From Toxonevra muliebris (Eukaryota; Arthropoda; Insecta; Diptera; Pallopteridae), in the NCBI GenBank assembly GCA_963691655.1, contig CAVNUY010000046.1, forward strand, positions 124,001-188,000: a stretch of DNA of 64,000 nucleotides, written 5' to 3'. The notes beneath the pieces are model-generated. The model was not told where the DNA came from. It was given only the letters and a program-made list of their open reading frames with translations, and made no database searches. Of the stretch, positions 50,081 through 62,253 are shown in pieces (the first letter of the stretch is position 1; every line of letters starts with the position of its first letter). The translations under genes and the position numbers were made by a program.

Positions 50081-52797
50081 AATTTTAATTTCGAATTTCA
50101 ATTTCGAATTTTAATTTCGAATTTTAATTTCGAATTTTAATTTCGAATTTTAATTTCGAATTTTAATTTCGAATTTTAATTTCGAATTTCAATTTCGAAT
50201 TTTATTTTTGAAATTTAATTCCGAATTTTAATTTCGAATTTTAATTCCGAATTTTAATTCCGAATTTTAATTCCGAATTTTAATTTCGAATTTCAATTTC
50301 GAATTTTATTTTCGAATTTTAATTTCGAATTTTAATTTCGAATTTTAATTCCGAATTTTAATTCCGAATTTTAATTCCGAATTTTAATTCCGAATTTTAA
50401 TTTCGAATTTCAATTTCGAATTTTAATTTCGAATTTCAATATCGAATTTGAATTCCGAATTTTAATTTCGAATTTTAGTTCCGAATTTTAATTTCGAATT
50501 TTAATTTCGAATTTCAATTTCGAATTTTAATTTCAAATTTTAATTTCGAATTTTAATTTCGAATTTCAATTTCGAATTTCAATTTCGAATTTTAATTTCG
50601 AATTTTAATTTCGAATTTTAATTCCGAATTTTAATTCCGAATTTTAATTTCGAATTTTAATTCCGAATTTTAATTTCGAATTTTAATTTCTAATTTTAAT
50701 TTCGGTTTTTAATTTCGAATTTTAATTTCAAATTTTAATTTCGAATTTTAATTTCGAATTTTAATTTCGAATTTCAATTTCGAATTTTAATTTCGAATTT
50801 CAATTTCGAATTTTAATTCCGAATTTTAATTTCGAATTTTATTTCCGAATTTTAATTTCGAATTTTAATTTCGAATTTCAATTTCGAATTTTAATTTCGA
50901 ATTTTAATTTCGAATTTCAATTCCGAATTTTAATTTCGAATTTTAATTCCGAATTTTAATTTCGAATTTTAGTTCCGAATTTTATTTTCGAATTTTAATT
51001 TCGAATTTTAATTTCGAATTTTAATTTCGAATTTTAATTCCGAATTTTAATTTCGAATTTTAATTCCGAATTTTAATTCCGAATTTTAATTCCGAATTTT
51101 AATTTCGAATTTTAATTCCGAATTTTAATTTCGAATTTTAATTCCGAATTTTAATTTCGAATTTTAATTCCGAATTTTAATTTCGAATCTTAATTTCGAA
51201 TTTTAATTCCGAATTTTAATTCCGAATTTTAATTCCGAATTTTAATTCCGAATTTTAATTCCGAATTTTAATTTCGAATTTTAATTCCGAATTTTAATTC
51301 CGAATTTTAATTCCGAATTTTAATTTCGAATTTTAATTCCGAATTTTAATTTCGAATTTTAATTTCGAATTTTAATTCCGAATTTTAATTTCGAATTTTA
51401 ATTTCGAATTTCAATTTCGAATTTTAATTTCGAATTTCAATTTCGAATTTTAATTCCGAATTTTAATTTCGAATTTTAATTTCGAATTTTAATTTCGAAT
51501 TTTAATTCCGAATTTTAATTCCGAATTTTAATTTCGAATTTTAATTCCGAATTTTAATTCCGAATTTTAATTCCGAATTTTAATTCCGAATTTTAATTTC
51601 GAATTTTAATTTCGAATTTTAATTCCGAATTTTAATTTCGAATTTTAATTTCGAATTTCAATTTCGAATTTTAATTTCGAATTTCAATTTCGAATTTTAA
51701 TTCCGAATTTTAATTTCGAATTTTAATTTCGAATTTTAATTTCGAATTTTATTTTCGAATTTTAATTCCGAATTTTAATTTCGAATTTTAATTCCGAATT
51801 TTAATTCCGAATTTTAATTCCGAATTTTAATTCCGAATTTTAATTCCGAATTTTAATTTCGAATTTCAATTTCGAATTTTAATTTCGAATTTTAATTCCG
51901 AATTTTAATTTCGAATTTTAATTCCGAATTTTAATTTCGAATTTTAATTTCGAATTTTAATTCCGAATTTTAATTTCGAATTTTAATTTCGAATTTCAAT
52001 TTCGAATTTTAATTTCGAATTTCAATTTCGAATTTTAATTCCGAATTTTAATTTCGAATTTTAATTTCGAATTTTAATTTCGAATTTTAATTTCGAATTT
52101 TATTTTCGAATTTTAATTCCGAATTTTAATTTCGAATTTTAATTCCGAATTTTAATTCCGAATTTTAATTCCGAATTTTAATTTCGAATTTCAATTTCGA
52201 ATTTTAATTTCGAATTTTAATTTCGAATTTTAATTTCGAATTTCAATTCCGAATTTTAATTTCGAATTTTAATTTCGAATTTTAATTCCGAATTTTAATT
52301 TCGAATTTTAATTTCGAATTTCAATTTCGAATTTTAATTTCGAATTTTAATTCCGAATTTTAATTTCGAATTTTAATTTCGAATTTTAATTTCGAATTTT
52401 AATTTCGAATTTTAATTCCGAATTTTAATTCCGAATTTTAATTTCGAATTTCAATTTCGAATTTTATTTTCGAATTTTAATTCCGAATTTTAATTTCGAA
52501 TTTTAGTTCCGAATTTTATTTTCGAATTTTAATTTCGAATTTTAATTTCGAATTTTAATTTCGAATTTTAATTCCGAATTTTAATTCCGAATTTTAATTT
52601 CGAATTTTAATTTCGAATTTCAATTTCGAATTTTAATTTCGAATTTTAATTCCGAATTTTAATTTCGAATTTTAATTCCGAATTTTAATTTCGAATTTTA
52701 ATTTCGAATTTTAATTTCGAATTTTAATTTCGAATTTTAATTTCGAATTTTAATTTCGAATTTTAATTTCGAATTTCAATTTCGAATTTTAATTTCG

Positions 52798-52811
52798 AAT
52801 TTAATTTTCCG
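52798..52811 (+). repeat. 14-bp length-variant unit, third copy
   Basis: AATTTAATTTTCCG between CG at 52797 and 52811. CG phase goes from residue 4 to 5 (mod 13). AATCTCG starts at 52857, again 46 bp after the unit. The distance from copy 2, 6278 bp, fits a multiple of 13 once copy 2's own +1 and the -2 at 50070 are included. Confidence 0.93.
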
Positions 52812-52980
52812 AATTTTAATTTCGAATTTTAATTTCGAATTTTAATTTCGAATTTTAATCTCGAATTTCAATTTCGAATTTTAATTTCGAATTTTAATTT
52901 CGAATTTTAATTTCGAATTTTAATTTCGAATTTTATTTTCGAATTTTAATTTCGAATTTTAATTTCGAATTTTAATTTCG

Positions 52981-52987
52981 AATTTCG
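52981..52987 (+). repeat. 7-bp partial unit (unique)
   Basis: CG at 52980 is followed by AATTTCG and then a normal AATTTCAATTTCG. Six bases are missing and CG phase moves from residue 5 to 12 (mod 13). The missing 6 bp correspond to one AATTTY half of the unit, so slippage between the two internal AATT-type half-repeats explains it. The 19-bp units are the reciprocal change (+6). Confidence 0.93.
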
Positions 52988-55288
52988 AATTTCAATTTCG
53001 AATTTCAATTTCGAATTTTAATTTCGAATTTTAATTTCGAATTTCAATTTCGAATTTTAATTCCGAATTTTAATTTCGAATTTTAATTCCGAATTTTAAT
53101 TCCGAATTTTAATTCTGAATTTTAATTTCGAATTTCAATTTCGAATTTTAATTTCGAATTTTAATTCCGAATTTTAATTTCGAATTTTAATTCCGAATTT
53201 TAATTTCGAATTTTAATTTCGAATTTTAATTTCGAATTTTAATTTCGAATTTCAATTTCGAATTTTAATTTCGAATTTTAATTTCGAATTTTAATTTCGA
53301 ATTTTAATTTCGAATTTTAATTTCGAATTTTAATTTCGAATTTTAATTTCGAATTTTAATTTCGAATTTCAATTTCGAATTTTAATTTCGAATTTTAATT
53401 TCGAATTTCAATTTCGAATTTTAATTCCGAATTTTAATTCCGAATTTTAATTTCGAATTTTAATTCCGAATTTTAATTCCGAATTTTAATTCTGAATTTT
53501 AATTTCGAATTTCAATTTCGAATTTTAATTTCGAATTTTAATTCCGAATTTTAATTTCGAATTTTAATTCCGAATTTTAATTTCGAATTTTAATTTCGAA
53601 TTTTAATTCCGAATTTTAATTTCGAATTTTAATTTCGAATTTCAATTTCGAATTTTAATTTCGAATTTTAATTCCGAATTTTAATTTCGCATTTCAATTT
53701 CGAATTTTAATTTCGAATTTTAATTCCGAATTTTAATTTCGAATTTTAATTTCGAAATTTAATTTCGAATTTTAATTTCGAATTTTAATTTCGAATTTCA
53801 ATTTCGAAGTTTAATTTCGAATTTTAATTCCGAATTTTAATTTCGAATTTTAATTCCGAATTTTAATTTCGAATTTTAATTTCGAATTCCAATTTCGAAT
53901 TTTAATTTCGAATTTTAATTTCGAATTTTAATTTCGAATTTCAATTTCGAATTTCAATTTCGAATTTTAATTTCGAATTTTAATTTCGAATTTTAATTCC
54001 GAATTTCAATTTCGAATTTTAATTTCGAATTTTAATTTCGAATTTTAATTTCGAATTTTAATTCCGAATTTTAATTCCGAATTTTAATTCCGAATTTTAA
54101 TTCCGAATTTTAATTCCGAATTTTAATTTCGAATTTTAATTCCGAATTTTAATTCCGAATTTTAATTCCGAATTTTAATTCCTAATTTTAATTCCGAATT
54201 TTAATTCTGAATTTTAATTTAGAATTTCAATTTCGAATTTTAATTTCGAATTTTAATTCCGAATTTTAATTTCGAATTTTAATTCCGAATTTTAATTTCG
54301 AATTTTAATTTCGAATTTTAATTCCGAATTTTAATTTCGAATTTTAATTTCGAATTTCAATTTCGAATTTTAATTTCGAATTTTAATTCCGAATTTTAAT
54401 TTCGAATTTTAATTTCGAATTTTAATTTCGAATTTTAATTCCGAATTTTAATTCCGAATTTTAATTTCGAATTTCAATTTCGAATTTTAATTTCGAATTT
54501 TAATTTCGAATTTTAATTCCGAATTTTAATTTCGAATTTTAGTTCCGAATTTTATTTTCGAATTTTAATTTCGAATTTTAATTTCGAATTTTAATTTCGA
54601 ATTTTAATTCCGAATTTTAATTCCGAATTTTAATTTCGAATTTTAATTTCGAATTTCAATTTCGAATTTTAATTTCGAATTTTAATTCCGAATTTTAATT
54701 TCGAATTTCAATTTCGAATTTTAATTTCGGATTTCAATTTCTAATTTTAATTCCGAATTTTAATTTCGAATTTTAGTTCCGAATTTTAATTTCGAATTTT
54801 AATTTCGAATTTTAATTTCGAATTTTAATTTCGAATTTTAATTTCGAATTTCAATTTCGAATTTTAATTTTGAATTTTAATTTCGAATTTCAATTTCGAA
54901 TTTTAATTCCGAATTTTAATTTCGAATTTTAGTTCCGAATTTTAATTTCGAATTTTAATTTCGAATTTCAATTTCGAATTTTAATTTCGAATTTAAATTT
55001 CGAATTTCAATTTCGAATTTTAATTTCGAATTTTAATTTCGAATTTCAATTTCGAATTTTAATTCCGAATTTTAATTTCGAATTTTAGTTCCGAATTTTA
55101 ATTTCGAATTTTAATTTCGAATTTCAATTTCGAATTTTAATTTCGAATTTCAATTTCGAATTTCAATTTCGAATTTTAATTTCGAATTTTAATTTCGAAT
55201 TTTAATTTCGAATTTTAATTTCGAATTTTAATTTCGAATTTTAATTTCGAATTTTAATTCCGAATTTTAATTTCGAATTTCAATTTCG

Positions 55289-55300
55289 AATTTTAATTCG
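55289..55300 (+). repeat. 12-bp length-variant unit, first copy
   Basis: AATTTTAATTCG, one base short at the Y11 position. CG phase goes from residue 12 to 11 (mod 13). It is preceded by CCG, TTTCG and TTCAATTTCG units and followed by TTTCG and four CCG units. Confidence 0.92.
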
Positions 55301-58300
55301 AATTTTAATTTCGAATTTTAATTCCGAATTTTAATTCCGAATTTTAATTCCGAATTTTAATTCCGAATTTTAATTTCGAATTTTAATTTCGAATTTTAAT
55401 TTCGAATTTCAATTTCGAATTTTAATTTCGAATTTCAATTTCGAATTTTAATTCCGAATTTTAATTTCGAATTTTAATTTCGAATTTTAATTTCGAATTT
55501 CAATTTCGAATTTTATTTTCGAATTTTAATTCCGAATTTTAATTTCGAATTTTAATTCCGAATTTTAATTCCGAATTTTAATTCCGAATTTTAATTCCGA
55601 ATTTTAATTCCGAATTTTAATTCCGAATCTTAATTTCGAATTTCAATTTCGAATTTTAATTTCGAATTTTAATTTCGAATTTTAATTTCGAATTTCAATT
55701 TCGAATTTTATTTTCGAATTTTAATTTCGAATTTTAATTTCGAATTTTAATTCCGAATTTTAATTCCGAATTTTAATTTCGAATTTTAATTCCGAATTTT
55801 AATTCTGAATTTTAATTTCGAACTTCAATTTCGAATTTTAATTTCGAATTTTAATTCCGAATTTTAATTTCGAATTTTAATTCCGAATTTTAATTTCGAA
55901 TTTTAATTTCGAATTTTAATTCCGAATTTTAATTTCGAATTTTAATTTCGAATTTCAATTTCGAATTTTAATTTCGAATTTTAATTCCGAATTTTAATTT
56001 CGAATTTCAATTTCGAATTTTAATTTCGAATTTTAATTCCGAATTTTAATTCCGAATTTTAATTTCGAATTTCAATTTCGAATTTTAATTTCGAATTTGA
56101 ATTTCGAATTTTAATTCCGAATTTTAAGTTCGAATTTTAGTTCCGAATTTTAATTTCGAATTTTAGTTCCGAATTTTAATTTAGAATTTTAATTTCGAAT
56201 TTTAATTCGGATTTTTAATTTCGAATTTTAATTTCGAATTTTAATTTCGAATTTCAATTTCGAATTTTAATTTCGAATTTTAATTTCGAATTTTAATTTC
56301 GAATTTTAATTCCGAATTTTAATTTCGAATTTTAATTCCGAATTTTGATTCCGAATTTTAATTCCGAATTTTAATTTCGAATTTTAATTTCGAATTTTAA
56401 TTTCGAATTTTAATTTCGAATTTTAATTTCGAATTTTAATTTCGAATTTCAATTTTGAATTTCAATTTCGAATTTTAATTTCGAATTTTAATTCCGAAAT
56501 TTAATTTCGAATTTCAATTTCGAATTTTAATTTCGAATTTTAATTTCGAATTTTAATTTCGAATTTTAATTCCGAATTTTAATTTCGAATTTTAATTCCG
56601 AATTTTAATTTCGAATTTTAATTTCGAATTTTAATTTCGAATTTTAATTTCGAATTTCAATTTCGAATTTTAATTTCGAATTTTAATTAATAATTTTAAT
56701 TTCGAATTTTAATTTCGAATTTTAATTTCTAATTTTAATTTCGAATTTTAATTTCGAATTTTAATTTCGAATTTTAATTTCGAATTTTAATTTCGAATTT
56801 TAATTTCGAATTTTAATTTCGAATTTTAATTCCGAATTTTAATTTCGAATTTCAATTTCGAATTTTAATTCGAATTTTAATTTCGAATTTTAATTCCGAA
56901 TTTTAATTCCGAATTTTAATTCCGAATTTTAATTCCGAATTTTAATTTCGAATTTTAATTTCGAATTTTAATTTCGAATTTCAATTTCGAATTTTAATTT
57001 CGAATTTCAATTTCGAATTTTAATTCCGAATTTTAATTTCGAATTTTAATTTCGAATTTTAATTTCGAATTTCAATTTCGAATTTTATTTTCGAATTTTA
57101 ATTCCGAATTTTAATTTCGAATTTTAATTCCGAATTTTAATTCCGAATTTTAATTCCGAATTTTAATTCCGAATTTTAATTCCGAATCTTAATTTCGAAT
57201 TTCAATTTCGAATTTTAATTTCGAATTTTAATTTCGAATTTTAATTTCGAATTTCAATTTCGAATTTTATTTTCGAATTTTAATTTCGAATTTTAATTTC
57301 GAATTTTAATTCCGAATTTTAATTCCGAATTTTAATTTCGAATTTTAATTCCGAATTTTAATTCTGAATTTTAATTTCGAACTTCAATTTCGAATTTTAA
57401 TTTCGAATTTTAATTCCGAATTTTAATTTCGAATTTTAATTCCGAATTTTAATTTCGAATTTTAATTCCGAATTTTAATTCCGAATTTTAATTTCGAATT
57501 TTAATTTCGAATTTCAATTTCGAATTTTAATTTCGAATTTTAATTCCGAATTTTAATTTCGAATTTCAATTTCGAATTTTAATTTCGAATTTTAATTCCG
57601 AATTTTAATTCCGAATTTTAATTTCGAATTTCAATTTCGAATTTTAATTTCGAATTTGAATTTCGAATTTTAATTCCGAATTTTAAGTTCGAATTTTAGT
57701 TCCGAATTTTAATTTCGAATTTTAGTTCCGAATTTTAATTTAGAATTTTAATTTCGAATTTTAATTCGGATTTTTAATTTCGAATTTTAATTTCGAATTT
57801 TAATTTCGAATTTCAATTTCGAATTTTAATTTCGAATTTTAATTTCGAATTTTAATTTCGAATTTTAATTCCGAATTTTAATTTCGAATTTTAATTCCGA
57901 ATTTTAATTCCGAATTTTAATTCCGAATTTTAATTTCGAATTTTAATTTCGAATTTTAATTTCGAATTTTAATTTCGAATTTTAATTTCGAATTTTAATT
58001 TCGAATTTCAATTTTGAATTTCAATTTCGAATTTTAATTTCGAATTTTAATTCCGAAATTTAATTTCGAATTTCAATTTCGAATTTTAATTTCGAATTTT
58101 AATTTCGAATTTTAATTTCGAATTTTAATTCCGAATTTTAATTTCGAATTTTAATTCCGAATTTTAATTTCGAATTTTAATTTCGAATTTTAATTTCGAA
58201 TTTTAATTTCGAATTTCAATTTCGAATTTTAATTTCGAATTTTAATTAATAATTTTAATTTCGAATTTTAATTTCGAATTTTAATTTCTAATTTTAATTT

Positions 58301-58420
58301 CGAATTTTAATTTCGAATTTTAATTTCGAATTTTAATTTCGAATTTTAATTTCGAATTTCAATTTTGAATTTCAATTTCGAATTTTAATTTCGAATTTTA
58401 ATTTCGAATTTCAATTTCGA
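55301..58420 (+). repeat. Tandem duplication of about 1559-1572 bp
   Basis: Two copies, roughly 55.3-56.86 kb and 56.87-58.42 kb. Partners are the 12-bp unit (55300/56872, offset 1572), TTCTG+AACTTC (55805/57364, offset 1559), AATTTGAATTTCG then TTAAGTTCG (near 56100/57660), AATTCGG (56204/57763), AATTTTG (near 56455/58014) and AATTAAT (56685/58244). The offset drops from 1572 to 1559 bp, so one 13-bp unit was gained or lost between copies. One private change is AATTTTGATTCCG near 56346. The right limit is approximate. Confidence 0.82.
56861..56872 (+). repeat. 12-bp length-variant unit, second copy
   Basis: AATTTTAATTCG between CG at 56860 and 56872. CG phase goes from residue 11 to 10 (mod 13). 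Flanking units match the first copy on both sides, so it was duplicated, not independently formed. Confidence 0.92.
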
Positions 58421-61400
58421 ATTTCAATTTCGAATTTTATTTTCGAATTTTAATTCCGAATTTTAATTTCGAATTTTAATTCCGAATTTTAATTCCGAAT
58501 TTTAATTTCGAATTTTAATTCCGAATTTTAATTCTGAATTTTAATTTCGAACTTCAATTTCGAATTTTAATTCCGAATTTTAATTTCGAATTTTAATTTC
58601 GAATTTTAATTTCGAATTTTAATTTCGAATTTTAATTTCGAATTTTTATTCCGAATTTTAATTTCGAATTTTAATTCCGAATTTTAATTCCGAATTTTAA
58701 TTCCGAATTTTAATTCCGAATTTCAATTTCGAATTTTAATTTCGAATTTTAATTTCGAATTTTAATTTCGAATTTTAATTCCGAATTTTAATTTCGAATT
58801 TTAATTCCGAATTTTAATTCCGAATTTTAATTTCGAATTTTAATTTCGAATTTTAATTTCGAATTTTAATTTCGAATTTTAATTTCGAATTTTAATTTCG
58901 AATTTTAATTTCGAATTTAAATTTCGAATTTTAATTTCGAATTTTAATTTCGAATGTCAATTTCGAATTTCAATTTCGAATTTTAATTTCGAATTTTAAT
59001 TTCGAATTTTAATTTCGAATTTTAATTCCGAATTTTAATTTCGAATTTTAATTCCGAATTTTAATTTCGAATTTTAATTTCGAATTTTAATTTCGAATTT
59101 TAATTTCGAATTTCAATTTCGAATTTTAATTTCGAATTTTAATTAATAATTTTAATTTCGAATTTTAATTTCGAATTTTAATTTCGAATTTTAATTTCGA
59201 ATTTTAATTTCGAATTTTAATTCCGAATTTTAATTCCGAATTTTAATTTCGAATTTTAATTTCGAATTTCAATTTCGAATTTCAATTTCGAATTTTAATT
59301 TCGAATTTTAATTCCGAATTTTAATTCCGAATTTTAATTCCGAATTTTAATTCCGAATTTTAATTCCGAATTTTAATTTCGAATTTTAATTTCGAATTTT
59401 AATTTCGAATTTCAATTTCGAATTTTAATTTCGAATTTTAATTTCGAATTTTAATTCCGAATTTTAATTTCGAATTTTAATTCCGAATTTTAATTCTGAA
59501 TTTTAATTTCGAACTTCAATTTCGAATTTTAATTCCGAATTTTAATTTCGAATTTTAATTTCGAATTTTAATTTCGAATTTTAATTTCGAATTTTAATTT
59601 CGAATTTTAATTCCGAATTTTAATTCCGAATTTTAATTTCGAATTTTAATTTCGAATTTCAATTTCGAATTTCATTTTCGAATTTTAATTTCGAATTTTA
59701 ATTCCGAATTTTAATTCCGAATTTTAATTCCGAATTTTAATTCCGAATTTTAATTTCGAATTTTAATTTCGAATTTTAATTTCGAATTTCAATTTCGAAT
59801 TTTAATTTCGAATTTCAATTTCGAATTTTAATTTCGAATTTCAATTTCGAATTTTAATTTCGAATTTCAATTTCGAATTTTAATTCCGAATTTTAATTTC
59901 GAATTTTAATTTCGAATTTTAATTTCGAATTTCAATTTCGAATTTTATTTTCGAATTTTAATTCCGAATTTTAATTTCGAATTTTAATTCCGAATTTTAA
60001 TTCCGAATTTTAATTTCGAATTTTAATTTCGAATTTTAATTTCGAATTTTAATTCCGAATTTTAATTCCGAATTTTAATTTCGAATTTCAATTTCGAATT
60101 TTAATTTCGAATTTTAATTTCGAATTTTAATTCCGAATTTTAATTCTGAATTTTAATTTCGAACTTCAATTTCGAATTTTAATTCCGAATTTTAATTTCG
60201 AATTTTAATTTCGAATTTTAATTCCGAATTTTAATTCCGAATTTTAATTTCGAATTTTAATTCCGAATTTTAATTCCGAATTTTAATTCTGAATTTTAAT
60301 TTCGAATTTCAATTTCGAATTTTAATTTCGAATTTTAATTCCGAATTTTAATTTCGAATTTTAATTCCGAATTTTAATTTCGAATTTTAATTTGGAATTT
60401 TAATTCCGAATTTTAATTTCGAATTTTAATTTCGAATTTCAATTTCGAATTTTAATTTCGAATTTTAATTCCGAATTTTAATTTCGAATTTTAATTTCGA
60501 ATTTTAATTCCGAATTTTAATTTCGAATTTTAGTTCCGAATTTTAATTCCGAATTTTAATTCCGAATTTTAATTCCGAATTTTAATTCCGAATTTTAATT
60601 CCGAATTTTAATTCCGAATTTTAATTCTGAATTTTAATTTCGAATTTCAATTTCGAATTTTAATTTCGAATTTTAATTCCGAATTTTAATTTCGAATTTT
60701 AATTCCGAATTTTAATTTCGAATTTTAATTTGGAATTTTAATTCCGAATTTTAATTTCGAATTTTAATTTCGAATTTTAATTTCGAATTTTAATTCCGAA
60801 TTTTAATTTCGAATTTTAATTTCGAATTTTAATTCCGAATTTTAATTTCGAATTTTAGTTCCGAATTTTATTTTCGAATTTTAATTTCGAATTTTAATTT
60901 CGAATTTTAATTTCGAATTTTAATTCCGAATTTTAATTCCGAATTTTAATTTCGAATTTTAATTTCGAATTTCAATTTCGAATTTTAATTTCGAATTTTA
61001 ATTCCGAATTTTAATTTCGAATTTTAATTCCGAATTTTAATTCCAAATTTTAATTCCGAATTTTAATTCCGAATTTTAATTCCGAATTTTAATTTCGAAT
61101 TTTAATTTCGAATTTTAATTCCGAATTTTAATTTCGAATTTTTATTTCGAATTTCAATTTCGAATTTTAATTCCGAATTTTAATTCCGAATTTTAATTCC
61201 GAATTTTAATTCCGAATTTTAATTCTGAATTTTAATTTCGAATTTCAATTTCGAATTTTAATTTCGAATTTTAATTCCGAATTTTAATTTCGAATTTTAA
61301 TTCCGAATTTTAATTTCGAATTTTAATTTGGAATTTTAATTCCGAATTTTAATTTCGAATTTTAATTTCGAATTTCAATTTCGAATTTTAATTTCGAATT

Positions 61401-62241
61401 TTAATTCCGAATTTTAATTTCGAATTTTAATTTCGAATTTTAATTCCGAATTTTAATTTCGAATTTTAGTTCCGAATTTTATTTTCGAATTTTAATTTCG
61501 AATTTTAATTTCGAATTTTAATTTCGAATTTTAATTCCGAATTTTAATTCCGAATTTTAATTCCGAATTTTAATTTCGAATTTTAATTTCGAATTTCAAT
61601 TTCGAATTTTAATTTCGAATTTTAATTCCGAATTTTAATTTCGAATTTCAATTTCGAATTTTAATTTCGGATTTCAATTTCTAATTTTAATTTCGAATTT
61701 TAGTTCCGAAATTTAATTTCGAATTTTAATTTCGAATTTTAATTTCGAATTTTAATTTCGAATTTTAATTTCGAATTTCAATTTCGAATTTAAATTTCGA
61801 ATTTTAATTCCGAATTTTAATTTCGAATTTTAATTTCGAATTTTAATTTCGAATTTTAATTTCGAATTTCAATTTCGAATTTCAATTTCGAATTTTAATT
61901 TCGAATTTTAATTTCGAATTTTAATTTCGAATTTTAATTTCGAATTTTAATTTCGAATTTTAATTTCGAATTTCAATTTCGAATTTTAATTTCGAATTTC
62001 AATTTCGAATTTTAATTCCGAATTTTAATTTCGAATTTTAATTTCGAATTTCAATTTCGAATTTAAATTTCGAATTTTAATTCCGAATTTTAATTTCGAA
62101 TTTTAATTTCGAATTTTAATTTCGAATTTTAATTTCGAATTTCAATTTCGAATTTCAATTTCGAATTTTAATTTCGAATTTTAATTTCGAATTTTAATTC
62201 CGAATTTTAATTCCGAATTTTAATTTCGAATTTCAATTTCG

Positions 62242-62253
62242 AATTTTAATTCG
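62242..62253 (+). repeat. 12-bp length-variant unit, third copy
   Basis: AATTTTAATTCG between CG at 62241 and 62253. CG phase goes from residue 10 to 9 (mod 13), the phase that persists to the window end (G at 63969). The upstream TTTCG and TTCAATTTCG units and downstream TTTCG then CCG units match copies 1 and 2. Its distance from copy 2, 5381 bp, is 414 units minus 1. Confidence 0.92.

Larger units (their letters stand above)
50081..55288 (+). repeat. Right mosaic domain 2
   Basis: Gene-free array. It contains TTTTTG+AAATTTAATTCCG near 50210 (as in A and B HORs), local oddities near 50440 (AATATCG, AATTTGAATTCCG) and a TTCGGTTTTT unit near 50705. Further right are AGTTCCG+ATTTTCG pairs (about 50973, 52505, 54540), the third 14-bp unit (52798) and the 7-bp unit (52981). 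TTCTG units near 53113 and 53490 are followed by TTCAATTTCG. The 52.7-52.9 kb part matches 46.4-46.6 kb at an offset of 6278 bp. Domain limits are chosen at length-variant units for convenience. Confidence 0.65.

Noticed and set aside
3642..61500. AATAAA polyadenylation signals on the - strand in AATTTTATTTTCG units
   Set aside because: They are a by-product of the A8-to-T variant, with no gene upstream to terminate.
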